Notes under the pieces: model-generated
Databases searched by the model: none
The model's input: only the letters and a program-made list of their open reading frames with translations
Told to the model about the DNA's origin: nothing
Origin: Clostridia bacterium
GTDB lineage: Bacteria; Bacillota; Clostridia; Lachnospirales; Lachnospiraceae
Reading direction: 5' to 3'
DNA: 64,000 bases
NCBI GenBank assembly: GCA_003249225.1
Contig: QKJQ01000036.1
Span: 62,001 to 126,000, forward strand
In this document: positions 8,455-17,500 of the stretch, piece after piece
Layout of the letters: each line of letters opens with the position of its first letter
Numbering within the stretch: position 1 is the first letter of the stretch
Translations under genes and position numbers: made by a program

Positions 8455-8628
8455 ATGAAAATAGAATTAGAAAAACAGGAGCTTCTTTCTGGTGTAAATA
8501 CAGTGCTGCGTGCTATTGACGATGAAAGCGTTACAATATATTAAAGCTCAAGTAAGATTTCTTTTGTAGTAAGAGATGATAAAAATACCTATTTATATCT
8601 CATATCACCAGTCATGATTCAGGAATAA
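8455..8628 (+). pseudogene. collapsed dnaN-like (sliding clamp) remnant
   Basis: From an ATG with a good SD (AAGGA, nine bases upstream) the frame reads MKIELEKQELLSGVN, like the N-terminus of the DNA polymerase III beta clamp, and then directly TVLRAIDDESVTIY, a stop (8542-8544), and in the same frame SSSKISFVVRDDKNTYLYL, ISPVMIQE, stop. The second half looks like the C-terminus of clostridial DnaN (a ...YLYLILPVRI ending). About 300 central residues are missing. The reading is that a dnaN paralogue lost its middle by deletion and then gained a nonsense codon. Family recognition is by eye and moderate. Confidence 0.5.
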
Positions 8629-8675
8629 GAAGAGAATTGAAGAAGTATACCGACTCTGTCAGGGGTCGCAAAAAG

Positions 8676-8711
8676 GGAGATGAAATCTAATATGATTTCA
8701 TCTCCTTTTTT
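8676..8711. terminator. bidirectional terminator after tRNA
   Basis: GGAGATGAAAT (8676-8686) pairs with ATTTCATCTCC (8695-8705). It is flanked by A5 on the left and T6 on the right, so it works on both strands. On the minus strand it lies just after the tRNA-Arg gene; on the plus strand it follows the dnaN remnant. Confidence 0.85.
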
Positions 8712-8722
8712 GCTCCAAATTA

Positions 8723-8794
8723 TACTCCCAGCCAGAATCGAACTGGCAACTAACCCTTAGGAGGGGTTTATTATATCCATTTAACTATGAGAGC
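8723..8794 (-). tRNA. tRNA-Arg (anticodon CCT)
   Basis: Read on the minus strand a full cloverleaf folds: acceptor GCTCTCA / TGGGAGT (two G-U pairs), a D arm GTTA / TAAT, an anticodon stem AACCC / GGGTT with loop CTCCTAA (anticodon CCT, reads AGG), a four-base variable loop, and a T arm GCCAG TTCGATT CTGGC. The CCA end is not encoded. It is a single tRNA with its own terminator. It is flanked by accessory and broken genes, a typical neighbourhood for element insertion, but no duplicated 3' end was seen. Confidence 0.92.
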
Positions 8795-9073
8795 TTATGA
8801 AATATCTGCTTGAAAATTACAGCGTTGAAGCACATTACGCCCATAAATTTATACCATGTTTTTGTAAAAAAAGCAAGTCCAAATCACCATAGACAGAACC
8901 AGGTACACAGTAAAAAGGGAACATCAAAAGTGTTTTTGTACAACGAGTGACAGGATACTCCATAAAGTATAATGAGTATTCGTTTAGAGTTTAAAGTTTA
9001 ATATTATTTTTTGTGGGGGATTCTGAAGTCTTTGATATTTGATAATTGATAAAAGTATTAGAATTTGTTGACA

Positions 9074-9538
9074 TTATTTGGATGACATTAAAAACTTTAT
9101 ATTAAAACTTAAATCAAGGAACAAGAAAATACCCCATTGTATAGATAACAGAACAAATAAATATTCAATGATATAGTTACTATCGCTAAGAACAGACAAC
9201 AATAAAAAAGGGAGATATATTAGAGTGGTAATACCTATAATTTCAAAAGACTTTGTTATTATAGATGATTGATATTCGTCATATCTTTTTTTTCCAATAA
9301 AAATTAATATGATTATAAAAATTGTTATTAGTGAAAATGAATATCCAATATACTTCATATTGCCATCAAAAATAAAAACAGATATTTTATTCCAAAATGA
9401 CGAAGTAAGAGTTTTTGTGTGATTAAATAAGCTTATAAATTCCATGTGATTTGAAGTAAAAATAAAAATAAATGAATAGCAGAAAGAAATTATAAAAATA
9501 AATAATGCATTAGTATAAGGTGACTTTAAAACTTTCAT
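9074..9538 (-). CDS. small multi-pass membrane protein next to HTH gene
   Basis: A 154-residue, very AT-rich gene coding four hydrophobic segments (about residues 10-30, 62-82, 98-116 and 122-142) and few charged loops. No family is recognised. Its ATG overlaps the stop of the upstream HTH gene by ATGA, and its SD (AAGGAGGATG) lies inside that gene, so the two are translationally coupled. This HTH plus membrane protein pairing is common in Firmicutes, but the role of the membrane part is not known. Confidence 0.7.
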   Translation of the reverse strand: MKVLKSPYTNALFIFIISFCYSFIFIFTSNHMEFISLFNHTKTLTSSFWNKISVFIFDGNMKYIGYSFSLITIFIIILIFIGKKRYDEYQSSIITKSFEIIGITTLIYLPFLLLSVLSDSNYIIEYLFVLLSIQWGIFLFLDLSFNIKFLMSSK

Positions 9539-9741
9539 TTTATATCATCCTCCTTAAAAATAAATATACTTTCGATTGGTAGATTAAAATATGATGCAAT
9601 ATCATAGGCAAGCGTAATCGATGGGTTGTATTTTCCTTTTTCTATAGCATTTATTGCTTGGCGAGATACGTTAACTATTTCTCCTAGCTGTTGCTGTGTT
9701 AAACAACTAGCTTCTCTTAATTCTTTAACTCGATTGATAAT
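9535..9741 (-). CDS. small XRE-type HTH regulator, apparent ATT start
   Basis: A 68-residue protein of the compact XRE family seen in YgzD-like regulators: NRVKELREASCLTQQQLGE, VSRQAINAIEKGKYNPS, and a tail FNLPIESIFIFKEDD. The full family length is reached only if translation begins at ATT (9741-9739); no ATG, GTG or TTG occurs in frame before the upstream stop. A strong SD-like GGGGGTGA ends six bases before that ATT, which supports AUU initiation. The next gene overlaps the TGA stop as ATGA. It probably represses its own operon through the dyad at 9759-9776. Confidence 0.72.
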   Translation of the reverse strand: MINRVKELREASCLTQQQLGEIVNVSRQAINAIEKGKYNPSITLAYDIASYFNLPIESIFIFKEDDIK

Positions 9742-9758
9742 ATTATCACCCCCATGAA

Positions 9759-9776
9759 TGTAAAGTAAACCTTACA
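9759..9776 (-). promoter_or_regulatory. candidate autoregulatory operator
   Basis: An 18-base near-palindrome (minus strand TGTAAGGTT TACTTTACA; seven of nine positions symmetric) lies 17 bases upstream of the HTH start. Small XRE proteins usually bind such dyads beside their own gene. Confidence 0.45.
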
Positions 9777-10148
9777 AATGAACAGTAACATAAATCAAAT
9801 CAAATTGCAAGATAAACTAAATATTACCATTATATGGATAATGTCTGTCGGGTGCTATAATTCATTTTAGCATTCGCTTTAGGCAATTTATGACAAATTT
9901 AGGTATTTTGGGTTCTACACTAATCATTTTAGCTACCAGGTGTAAATAAGCGGTCGTTTACAACAATTGCTATTAAATGTAAAAGATATGTGGTACAATT
10001 GATTTTAGAAGAAAGGAAGTTACCGTTAAGTTTCAAAGTTTCAAAGTTTCAGAGTTTCAAACGGTTTTAGTCACATTAAGAAAACTTTTTAAAAAGCGGA
10101 AATCTCAGCAGAAACCTGACAGTATGTACACTACAAGGGAGGAATGAT
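9777..10148. other. intergenic stretch with 8-base tandem repeat
   Basis: About 370 bases between divergent genes. At 10029-10060 the octamer AGTTTCAA occurs four times in tandem (third copy AGTTTCAG). The remainder is AT-rich with no clear promoter pair. AGGGAGG at 10136-10142 belongs to the next gene. Confidence 0.6.
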
Positions 10149-11060
10149 ATGTCAAAGGCTGATATGTCAAAGATAAAAAGAAAGATGATATTCTTTCGAA
10201 TAATACAAATCTTTTGCATTGCTTGTGTAAGCTTTTTTGCATTCGTACTTTTTCTTCAATTATTGGAACTTGGTAGGTCAAAGGGATACGAAGGGCCAAT
10301 TGCAACCTATGAGGACACACTGTTCTATGAAAAAGACTATAGTATTTATGAGTATCGCCCACAAACGGGGAGCCACGAGCTGGTAAATGAAATCGAAGGC
10401 GATTTCTGCCTGCAAGGAGATACGATTATCTATGTGAAAGACAAGCAGCTCAACTCTTTCAATGTAACAACCGGGGAGACGAATGTTATTTATGAATGCG
10501 GAGACGACATCAGCATGTCTGTTCATGGACCAAAGGAAGCTATCATTTTAGTATATCTGCAAAGAAAGGATGGTACTTATGAAAGAGACTATCTGTACGA
10601 GGGACAGCTGGTATTTGAAAACTATAAAGAGAGTAGTATGTTTTCAGAACAGGAACCGGACTGGGAGACATTGAATCAGCAATATGGTGAATCAATATAT
10701 GTCTATGATAAATGGGGAAATACAGAGCCGGAAGTACAGTCTATCGCAGAGTCAATGCTGACGATTAGCTATGCAAGGCAGGCCGGAGACTATGTCTACA
10801 TTGTTGTCCCGTACAAGAACACAGATAATTTATACTGCTATTATCCTATGTGTCACGCAAATGGCATAGTCTATGGGCTTGAAGAAGTAGATGTGCTGCT
10901 GCCTGAAAATGCACTGGGCAATGTTGAAAATGTGATATCAGCACTGTCCTTTACGACGAACGCGATTTTTTCGATTTTTATAGAGGTGTTATTTCTTGTA
11001 GTTCTGCTGGTCGCAGTATCAAAGAAAATAAAAAAGTTAAGGCCTTTCTGTATGTCATAA
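10149..11060 (+). CDS. membrane protein with large extracytoplasmic domain
   Basis: A 303-residue protein with one transmembrane segment near the N-terminus (residues 14-37) and a second near the C-terminus (272-293). The 230 residues between them are outside and contain short repeated beta motifs (YSIYEYRPQTG, QLNSFNVTTGE) like blades of a partial beta-propeller. No enzyme motif is seen. AGGGAGG precedes the ATG. Function unknown; a surface sensor or scaffold is only a guess. Confidence 0.6.
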   Translation: MSKADMSKIKRKMIFFRIIQIFCIACVSFFAFVLFLQLLELGRSKGYEGPIATYEDTLFYEKDYSIYEYRPQTGSHELVNEIEGDFCLQGDTIIYVKDKQLNSFNVTTGETNVIYECGDDISMSVHGPKEAIILVYLQRKDGTYERDYLYEGQLVFENYKESSMFSEQEPDWETLNQQYGESIYVYDKWGNTEPEVQSIAESMLTISYARQAGDYVYIVVPYKNTDNLYCYYPMCHANGIVYGLEEVDVLLPENALGNVENVISALSFTTNAIFSIFIEVLFLVVLLVAVSKKIKKLRPFCMS

Positions 11061-11066
11061 ATGACT

Positions 11067-11107
11067 TTTGCACTGCCTCATCATTTAATGCATGGATGAG
11101 GTGCAAA
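11067..11107 (+). terminator. hairpin after membrane protein gene
   Basis: TTTGCA / TGCAAA and CCTCATC / GATGAGG form a stem of 13 pairs with a three-base bulge. No T tract follows on the plus strand, so it may be a weak terminator or an mRNA-stabilising end. Confidence 0.4.
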
Positions 11108-11258
11108 GAATAACAAAATGTCGTCTGCAATATGACGATTGTCGTTCACAACATTTGACAGGATGATTACAAGAAACGTCAGGAAAGGTAATTGAAAAAA
11201 AGGAGAGGAAACGCCGGTGTATCTGTCGGGACGTTTAACTTTTCTTTAGGAGGATTCT

Positions 11259-11747
11259 ATGGTTATTTACAGAAAGTATACAAAGGACGACTATCAATTC
11301 TTACGCGAGATGCTCTTTGAAGCTGTATTTTGGAGCAGAACAAAGGAGACTCTGCCATCTTTGGAAGAGGGACTCTCGTATGATTACACGAAACACATAC
11401 TGGAAGGATTCGGCTCAAGGAATGGTGATACAGCGGTGATTGCAGAAGAAGCTGGAAAGAAGATTGGAGCTGCATTTATCAGGTATTGGAATAAAGAATT
11501 GAACATGAGAGGATATATCGCAGATGAAATTCCGGTTCTGGCAATCGGGGTTGTAAAAGAACACCGAAGAAAGGGTGTGGCGAACGAATTAATAAAATCG
11601 TTAAAAACAGTGGCCAAAGACAATGGAATATCAGAGATCAGCCTATGCGTTACAAAAAGCAATATAGCATATCAGCTTTATGTAAAAAGTGGGTTCGAAA
11701 TCGTAGAGGAAGTGGACTCATCGTATAATATGCTTTGGAAGGGGTAA
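11259..11747 (+). CDS. GNAT family N-acetyltransferase
   Basis: A 162-residue GNAT-fold protein. The acetyl-CoA pyrophosphate loop is seen as VVKEHRRKGVANELI (about residues 99-113), followed by AYQLYVKSGFEIVEE typical of motif B. The N-terminal IYRKYTKDDYQFLREML is the usual beta1-alpha1 start. AGGAGG is placed seven bases before the ATG. The substrate (antibiotic, peptide or small amine) is unknown. Confidence 0.85.
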   Translation: MVIYRKYTKDDYQFLREMLFEAVFWSRTKETLPSLEEGLSYDYTKHILEGFGSRNGDTAVIAEEAGKKIGAAFIRYWNKELNMRGYIADEIPVLAIGVVKEHRRKGVANELIKSLKTVAKDNGISEISLCVTKSNIAYQLYVKSGFEIVEEVDSSYNMLWKG

Positions 11748-11787
11748 AGGTATCCGTTCCTCCTTTATCATAGGTAATAAAAACAAA

Positions 11788-11822
11788 CAACCCGCTGATT
11801 TCACGACGAATCCGGCGGGTTG
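11788..11822 (-). terminator. terminator of asnS-DUF3881 transcript
   Basis: CAACCCGC (11788-11795) pairs with GCGGGTTG (11815-11822). On the minus strand the stem is followed by TTTGTTTTTATT. It lies downstream of the minus-strand gene ending at 11895 and also follows the convergent GNAT gene. Confidence 0.75.
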
Positions 11823-11894
11823 TACTTATTCTGCTATATCTATGCTTATTGTAACGTAGGCTTTTCTGCACACCTTCTGATCCATCTTTCAGGT

Positions 11895-12776
11895 TCAGGT
11901 CCTTAAAAAATCCACCGATCCCTGCATCCACACCGTTCCGCGGAAGCGCATGCCAACAGCCGGCTCCCCAAACAGGTCAGCTTTGTTGATACACAGGTCG
12001 AACAGCACATCGTTGCAGTTGAGCTGCATGCTGTAAAGTTCGTCACCGGTCTCGTTGTTCTTGAGCGGACGAACAGCGGTGATATAACCGAGAATTGTAT
12101 ATACATCGGATTCCGTTCCATATGGAATAAAGGTCGTATCTACGATACAGTAGACATCTTCCTGCTTGATTCGGACGGAGACAACCGAGTAAAGATCGAT
12201 ATCTTCAATGGTAAGGCTTTCAAGAGCTTCCTTGTTGCCTTTCTTTGCTTCGGATACCAGCTGGGAACGCTGGCGGTTCTTTGCGGTAATGCTTTGCTGC
12301 TGCAGTACATTGTTCACAGCCGGCAGCAGGATCTTGCCGTCTAAGGCAAGTGCTGATAAAGTAACCGGGTGAAGAACGGAGTCCTTTGGACCCTGTCTTG
12401 ACTCAATGTAGTCGATGACATTCTGCAGATAGAAGATCAGTGACACACCGAGACGGCTGTCATCGCACATACCGTTGTACGCATCCGTATCAACACGTTT
12501 GCTGATGTAGACATCTTCGTGCATGCTGACATTGGAGCCGCGGAAATATGGGAAATAATGTTCCAGATGGAAATCTCCCTTGGCATCGAATTCACCGCGG
12601 ACGGTGATGCCGATTCCATCAGCGCATTCCATGGAAGCTTCGACAAGAGAAGCACCACTCGAAAGTCGCGTAATTCTCTTTTCAGAAGCCTGTTCGAGAA
12701 CGTGGGCAACAAGCTGTTCTGCGTCTGCCCTGTTTTGAGTCTGGCTATAGCCAATCGCTCTAAGATAACTATGCAT
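11895..12776 (-). CDS. DUF3881 family protein
   Basis: A 293-residue protein with the start MHSYLRAIGYS characteristic of DUF3881 proteins of Lachnospiraceae and related clostridia. It shows no signal peptide or membrane segment and no catalytic motif that I can name; the second half has OB- or beta-rich text (YTILGYITAVRPLKNNETG). The gene begins 18 bases after asnS with AAGGAG, so it is cotranscribed. The function is not known; the stable link to asnS suggests a housekeeping role. Confidence 0.75.
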   Translation of the reverse strand: MHSYLRAIGYSQTQNRADAEQLVAHVLEQASEKRITRLSSGASLVEASMECADGIGITVRGEFDAKGDFHLEHYFPYFRGSNVSMHEDVYISKRVDTDAYNGMCDDSRLGVSLIFYLQNVIDYIESRQGPKDSVLHPVTLSALALDGKILLPAVNNVLQQQSITAKNRQRSQLVSEAKKGNKEALESLTIEDIDLYSVVSVRIKQEDVYCIVDTTFIPYGTESDVYTILGYITAVRPLKNNETGDELYSMQLNCNDVLFDLCINKADLFGEPAVGMRFRGTVWMQGSVDFLRT

Positions 12777-12794
12777 GTATTCTCCTTGGTAATC

Positions 12795-14186
12795 TTATAA
12801 ATCGCAGTTATTCACGGTCCTTGGGAATGGAACGACATCGCGGATGTTGGTCATACCGGTCAGATACATTACACATCGTTCAAATCCAAGTCCGAAACCT
12901 GCATGTCTTGCGGAACCGTATTTGCGTAAATCAAGATAGAAGCCGTAATCTTCCGGATTAAGGTTCATCTCCTCCATACGTTTCAGCAGTTTCTCTTCGC
13001 TGTCTTCTCTCTGGCTGCCGCCGATGATCTCGCCGATCCCGGGAACCAGAAGATCCATAGCTGCCACGGTCTTATTGTCCTCGTTCATCTTCATATAGAA
13101 AGCCTTGATGTCCTTTGGATAATCCGTAACAAATACTGGTTTTTTGAATATTTCTTCGGTCAGATAACGCTCATGCTCGGTCTGCAGATCACAGCCCCAG
13201 CTGACTTTATAATCAAATTTGTCGTTATTCTTTTCAAGTAAGTCGATTGCTTCGGTGTAAGTTACGTGTCCGAATTCAGAATTCAGCACGTGATTCAGGC
13301 GGTCAAGCAATTCTTTGTCAACAAAGCTGTTCAGGAATTCCATCTCTTCCGGTGCATGGGCCAGAACGTAACGGATCACATGCTTGATCATGCTTTCAGC
13401 CAACATCATATCATCCTTCAGATCAGCGAATGCGATTTCCGGCTCGATCATCCAGAATTCTGCAGCATGTCTGGTCGTGTTGGAATTCTCCGCACGGAAG
13501 GTCGGACCAAAGGTATAGATATTACGAAAGGCCATGGCATAGGTCTCACCATTTAACTGACCGCTTACGGTCAGATTTGCTGATTTTCCAAAAAAGTCTT
13601 CCGCAAAATCAATAGCTCCCTCTTCTGTTTTTGGAAGATCGTTAAGATCAAGTGTTGTTACACGGAACATCTCGCCGGCACCCTCGCAGTCACTTCCTGT
13701 GATGATTGGAGTATGCACATAGACAAAATCCCTCTGTTGAAAGAATTCATGGATTGCATAAGCAACCAGGGAACGAACACGAAAAACTGCCTGGAAGGTA
13801 TTTGTTCTTGGACGAAGATGCGTCATGGTACGAAGGTATTCTAAGGTATGACGCTTTTTCTGCAGAGGGTATTCCGGGGTGGAGGTCCCTTCTACGGTTA
13901 CGGTGTCTGCCTGGATCTCAAAGGGCTGTTTCGCCTGTGGTGTCTCGACCAGAGTCCCTTCTACGAGGATGGCAGAGCCGACATTCAGCTTTCCGATTTC
14001 TTCAAAGTTCTTCAATGCATCGGAATATACGACCTGAAGTGTCTCAAAGAAGGTTCCGTCATGCACGACGATAAAGCCAAAGGTCTTGGAATCGCGTATG
14101 CTGCGGATCCAGCCACCGATGGAGACTTTCTTTCCGATATATTGTTCTTTTTCTTTATATAATTGTCTGATGGTTGTAAGTTCCAT
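12795..14186 (-). CDS. asnS: asparaginyl-tRNA synthetase
   Basis: A 463-residue class IIb synthetase that charges tRNA-Asn with asparagine. It has an N-terminal OB-fold anticodon-binding domain (residues 17-105, [19 protein letters not shown]), motif 2 near [21 protein letters not shown], and motif 3 [21 protein letters not shown] near the C-terminus. The C-terminal [13 protein letters not shown] matches AsnRS. Its presence means GatCAB at 48.8 kb is probably needed for Gln-tRNA. AAGGAG precedes the ATG. Confidence 0.97.
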   Translation of the reverse strand: MELTTIRQLYKEKEQYIGKKVSIGGWIRSIRDSKTFGFIVVHDGTFFETLQVVYSDALKNFEEIGKLNVGSAILVEGTLVETPQAKQPFEIQADTVTVEGTSTPEYPLQKKRHTLEYLRTMTHLRPRTNTFQAVFRVRSLVAYAIHEFFQQRDFVYVHTPIITGSDCEGAGEMFRVTTLDLNDLPKTEEGAIDFAEDFFGKSANLTVSGQLNGETYAMAFRNIYTFGPTFRAENSNTTRHAAEFWMIEPEIAFADLKDDMMLAESMIKHVIRYVLAHAPEEMEFLNSFVDKELLDRLNHVLNSEFGHVTYTEAIDLLEKNNDKFDYKVSWGCDLQTEHERYLTEEIFKKPVFVTDYPKDIKAFYMKMNEDNKTVAAMDLLVPGIGEIIGGSQREDSEEKLLKRMEEMNLNPEDYGFYLDLRKYGSARHAGFGLGFERCVMYLTGMTNIRDVVPFPRTVNNCDL

Positions 14187-14286
14187 GAAAAAGCTCCTTA
14201 TCCATAAAAATGAATGGTATTTTTCCTGTTAAAAAGGCATTTACATAATGCCGCAGCAGGTCTGACAGCATCCTATAACGTTTGTG

Positions 14287-14315
14287 ATTATACCACAAGC
14301 ATGGTCAAATTCCAA
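14287..14315 (-). promoter_or_regulatory. sigma-A promoter for asnS
   Basis: On the minus strand TTGGAA (14315-14310), 17-base spacer, TATAAT (14292-14287) lies about 100 bases before asnS. No T-box is seen in this short leader. Confidence 0.6.
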
Positions 14316-14425
14316 CCGTATTTTTAGATACGTTAAGAACAGGTAAAAAATTATACTTTCTCAATGAGGAAGTGGAGATAAGAAATCAAATAAAAGAGGG
14401 AAATGTACAATATTGTAAGAATATA

Positions 14426-14454
14426 TTGTGACAGATATTTAAATATGATACAAT
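14426..14454 (+). promoter_or_regulatory. sigma-A promoter for hybrid kinase gene
   Basis: TTGTGA (14426-14431), 17-base spacer, TACAAT (14449-14454), 50 bases before the chosen start. A perfect dyad TACAATATTGTA lies just upstream at 14406-14417. Confidence 0.5.
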
Positions 14455-14503
14455 ATTTTTGATGGGAAGGGAACATATTTTTGCTGGCTTATGGGGGTTT
14501 TCT

Positions 14504-17500
14504 ATGCAAAAAAAGGTTTTATTTATCCTGATAACAATTCTATTTTCCCTGTGTACGCCTGCCTTTACGGCTGAGGCAGCAACTACGCAGGTTATTCGTG
14601 TCGGTTTTTTCTCCATGGAGGGATATCATGAGGTGTCCGAAGATGGAGTAAGAAGCGGCTACGGATATGACTATCTTCAAAAGCTGGCCCTCTTTAACAA
14701 CTGGGTCTATGAATATGTCGGTTATGATAAAAGCTGGGATGAAATGCTTGTCATGCTGGAAAACGGGGAGATCGACCTGATAAGTCCAGGGTATAAAGAT
14801 GCAGAACTGGCAGAACGTTTTGCATTTTCTGAGAAAAGCATGGGGAACAGCTCCACGATTCTGACGGTAAAAGAGGGAAGCACGAAGTATGCAGCAGAAG
14901 ATTACGGTAATTTTGATGGAATCCGCATTGGCGTTCTAAAGGACAGCAGGTACGAACAGACCATCAAAGATTTTGCAGATGAAAAAGGCTTTCGCTATCA
15001 GCTTACCCTTTATGAAACAGAGGCGAAGATGGAGGAAGCTCTTTCACTGGGGACTGATATAGATGCTATCGTAAGTTCCAGTATGCGTAAAAAAGAGAAT
15101 GAAGTTATCCTGGCTGAATTCGATACAAAGCCATTCTATATAATAGTCCAAAAGGATAATACAGAGCTACTGACGCAGTTAAATGATGCAATGGAAAAAA
15201 CAAGTGTATTCTTTACCGGTATTCATGCAGAATTGTATTCAAAGTATTTCATTTCAGAAAGATCGTCTACGCTAGCCTTTACGGCGCAGGAGCTGGCCTA
15301 TATTGAGAAAATGCAGCACGAGGGTGTTGTAATCAAGGCAGCGATGAAGCCGGAGTACCTTCCGCTTTCCGGATTTGAAGAAGGCAGGGCACAGGGAATT
15401 GTTGCTGATCTGGCTTCCTACATTGAAGAAAGAACAGGACTTTCCATAGAAATCCTTGAGACGGCGAACCGTCAGGAATACAGCACTTTGTGTTCGGGGG
15501 ATGAGATCGCTCTGATTCTTGACTGTGCCGCGGGCTTTGGTCAGGCAGAGAAATTCAATGCAAAACTTACAAAGGAATATTTATCCGTGCCTTATGCGAC
15601 CGTGTCGCTTAAAAACAGCAAGAAGGTTGAAAAGGTGGCGGCTCTTCGAAATTCCATGATCGGGCTATATTATCTGCCACAGATTTACACAGCGGATCAA
15701 ATCCTTTATTTTGACAGTAATGAGGAATGCATTACGGCCATTAAGGAGGGAGAAGCAGACCTTTGTTTTCAGAATCTTTATACAGCTGAACAGCTGGTCC
15801 ATCAGGACGAGAAGAATAAACTCGCGGATGAATTCTTTGATGATTTTTCGATATCCATCGGGGTCGCTGTGAAAAATACCGCAGCGCCGGAACTGCTTTC
15901 CATTGTTAATAAGGTAATGTATGGCATGGATCACAGTACACTGGATGTTATAATCAACCAGAATACAAGCTATCCGGACGCATCTTTTTCTCTGATTGGT
16001 TATATCTATGACGAACCGTTTTCTCTTGTGGTCATTTTTATTGTTGTGGTTCTTCTTGTACTGGCAGAAGAAGTTCTGCGTTACAAGAGCAAGAAAGGGA
16101 AGTTGTATCTGCAGATGAATCAGGAATACGCCAGACTGATATCCTATGTCTGCAGTGTCAACGATGAGGTGAGTGAAGTTAATATATCCGCCGGCAAGAA
16201 AAAAAGGTATCATGTTGAAAACAATTTAGTCCTGCGTGAAGAAGAGGATATACGAGAAGACTTTTTGACAGCCGATATCTTTCCGGAAGACAGGGACGAA
16301 GCAGCAACAGCATTTTCCCAGCAGGCCATTTCCCTGATGATTCTGGAAGGACAAAAAGCATATCATGAAATGCGGGTTCGGACAGAAAAAGGGGACTACC
16401 AGTGGTTCGCCTATATACTGCAGGGAATATCAAGGGATGAAATACACCCGAACAATTATATGCTCTTTAAGCGGAACATTGATGCTGCCAAAACAGAAGC
16501 CGAGCAAAAGAAAAACCAGCTGATGGATGCGCTGGCTGTGGCAGAGCAGGCAAGTGAAGCAAAAGGTGTCTTTATGTCCCGAATGTCGCATGAAATCCGA
16601 ACACCGTTAAATGGTGTCATCGGGTATATGGCGATTGCACAAAATACAATGGACAATCAGAGCAAAGTCAGAGAATGCATTGAAAAGGCAGAAAATTCCG
16701 CAAGGCATCTGCTGGCCATTATCAATGATGTGCTTGATATGTCGGCCATTGAGAGCGGAAAGATGAAGGTAGCAAATGAAAGCTTTGATTTTAAGCAGCT
16801 GACTTCTTCGATCTCGACGTTGTTCTATCATCAGGCAATACAAAAAGGGAATCGGTTCGAGGCGATATTAAATGATATTACAGAGGAAGTCTTAATCGGC
16901 GATCCGCTTCGCCTGAATCAGATTCTTATGAATCTGCTGTCTAATTCAATCAAGTTCACGCCACCGGGCGGAAATGTGTTTTTAAAGATAACACAGACCA
17001 TGAAACTGGCGGACAGTGTTTATATGAGATTCGTGGTCGAGGATACCGGAATTGGCATGTCAGAAGAATTTATGAATAAACTGTTTCAGCCTTTTGAGCA
17101 GCAGGATGCCGGCATTGCACAAAAGTATGGCGGCACCGGACTTGGATTATCGATCACGAAGAATCTTGTCACGATGATGAAAGGTGTGATTCGGGTCGAA
17201 AGTGAGCCGGGGGCAGGATCAAGATTTACAGTAGAACTGCCATTTGGGATCGATCATGAAAGAAACCGGGTGATAACGGCACCGAAGGAGTTTTCAAAGA
17301 TCCATGCACTTATTGTTGACGATGAGGTAAATACCTGTGAATATATTAAGATGCTGATGGACCGCTGCGGAGTGCAGTCAGAGATTGCGGTCAGCGGGAA
17401 AGAAGCGGTTGATATGGTGCACAGGGCCGCGGTGGAGAAGAACGATTATAATCTATGCCTTATGGACTGGAGAATGCCGGGAATGGATGGCATGGAGACG

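Noticed and set aside
8525..8540. cre-like sequence TGAAAGCGTTACA
   Set aside because: Lies inside the dnaN remnant, away from a promoter, and matches the consensus only loosely.
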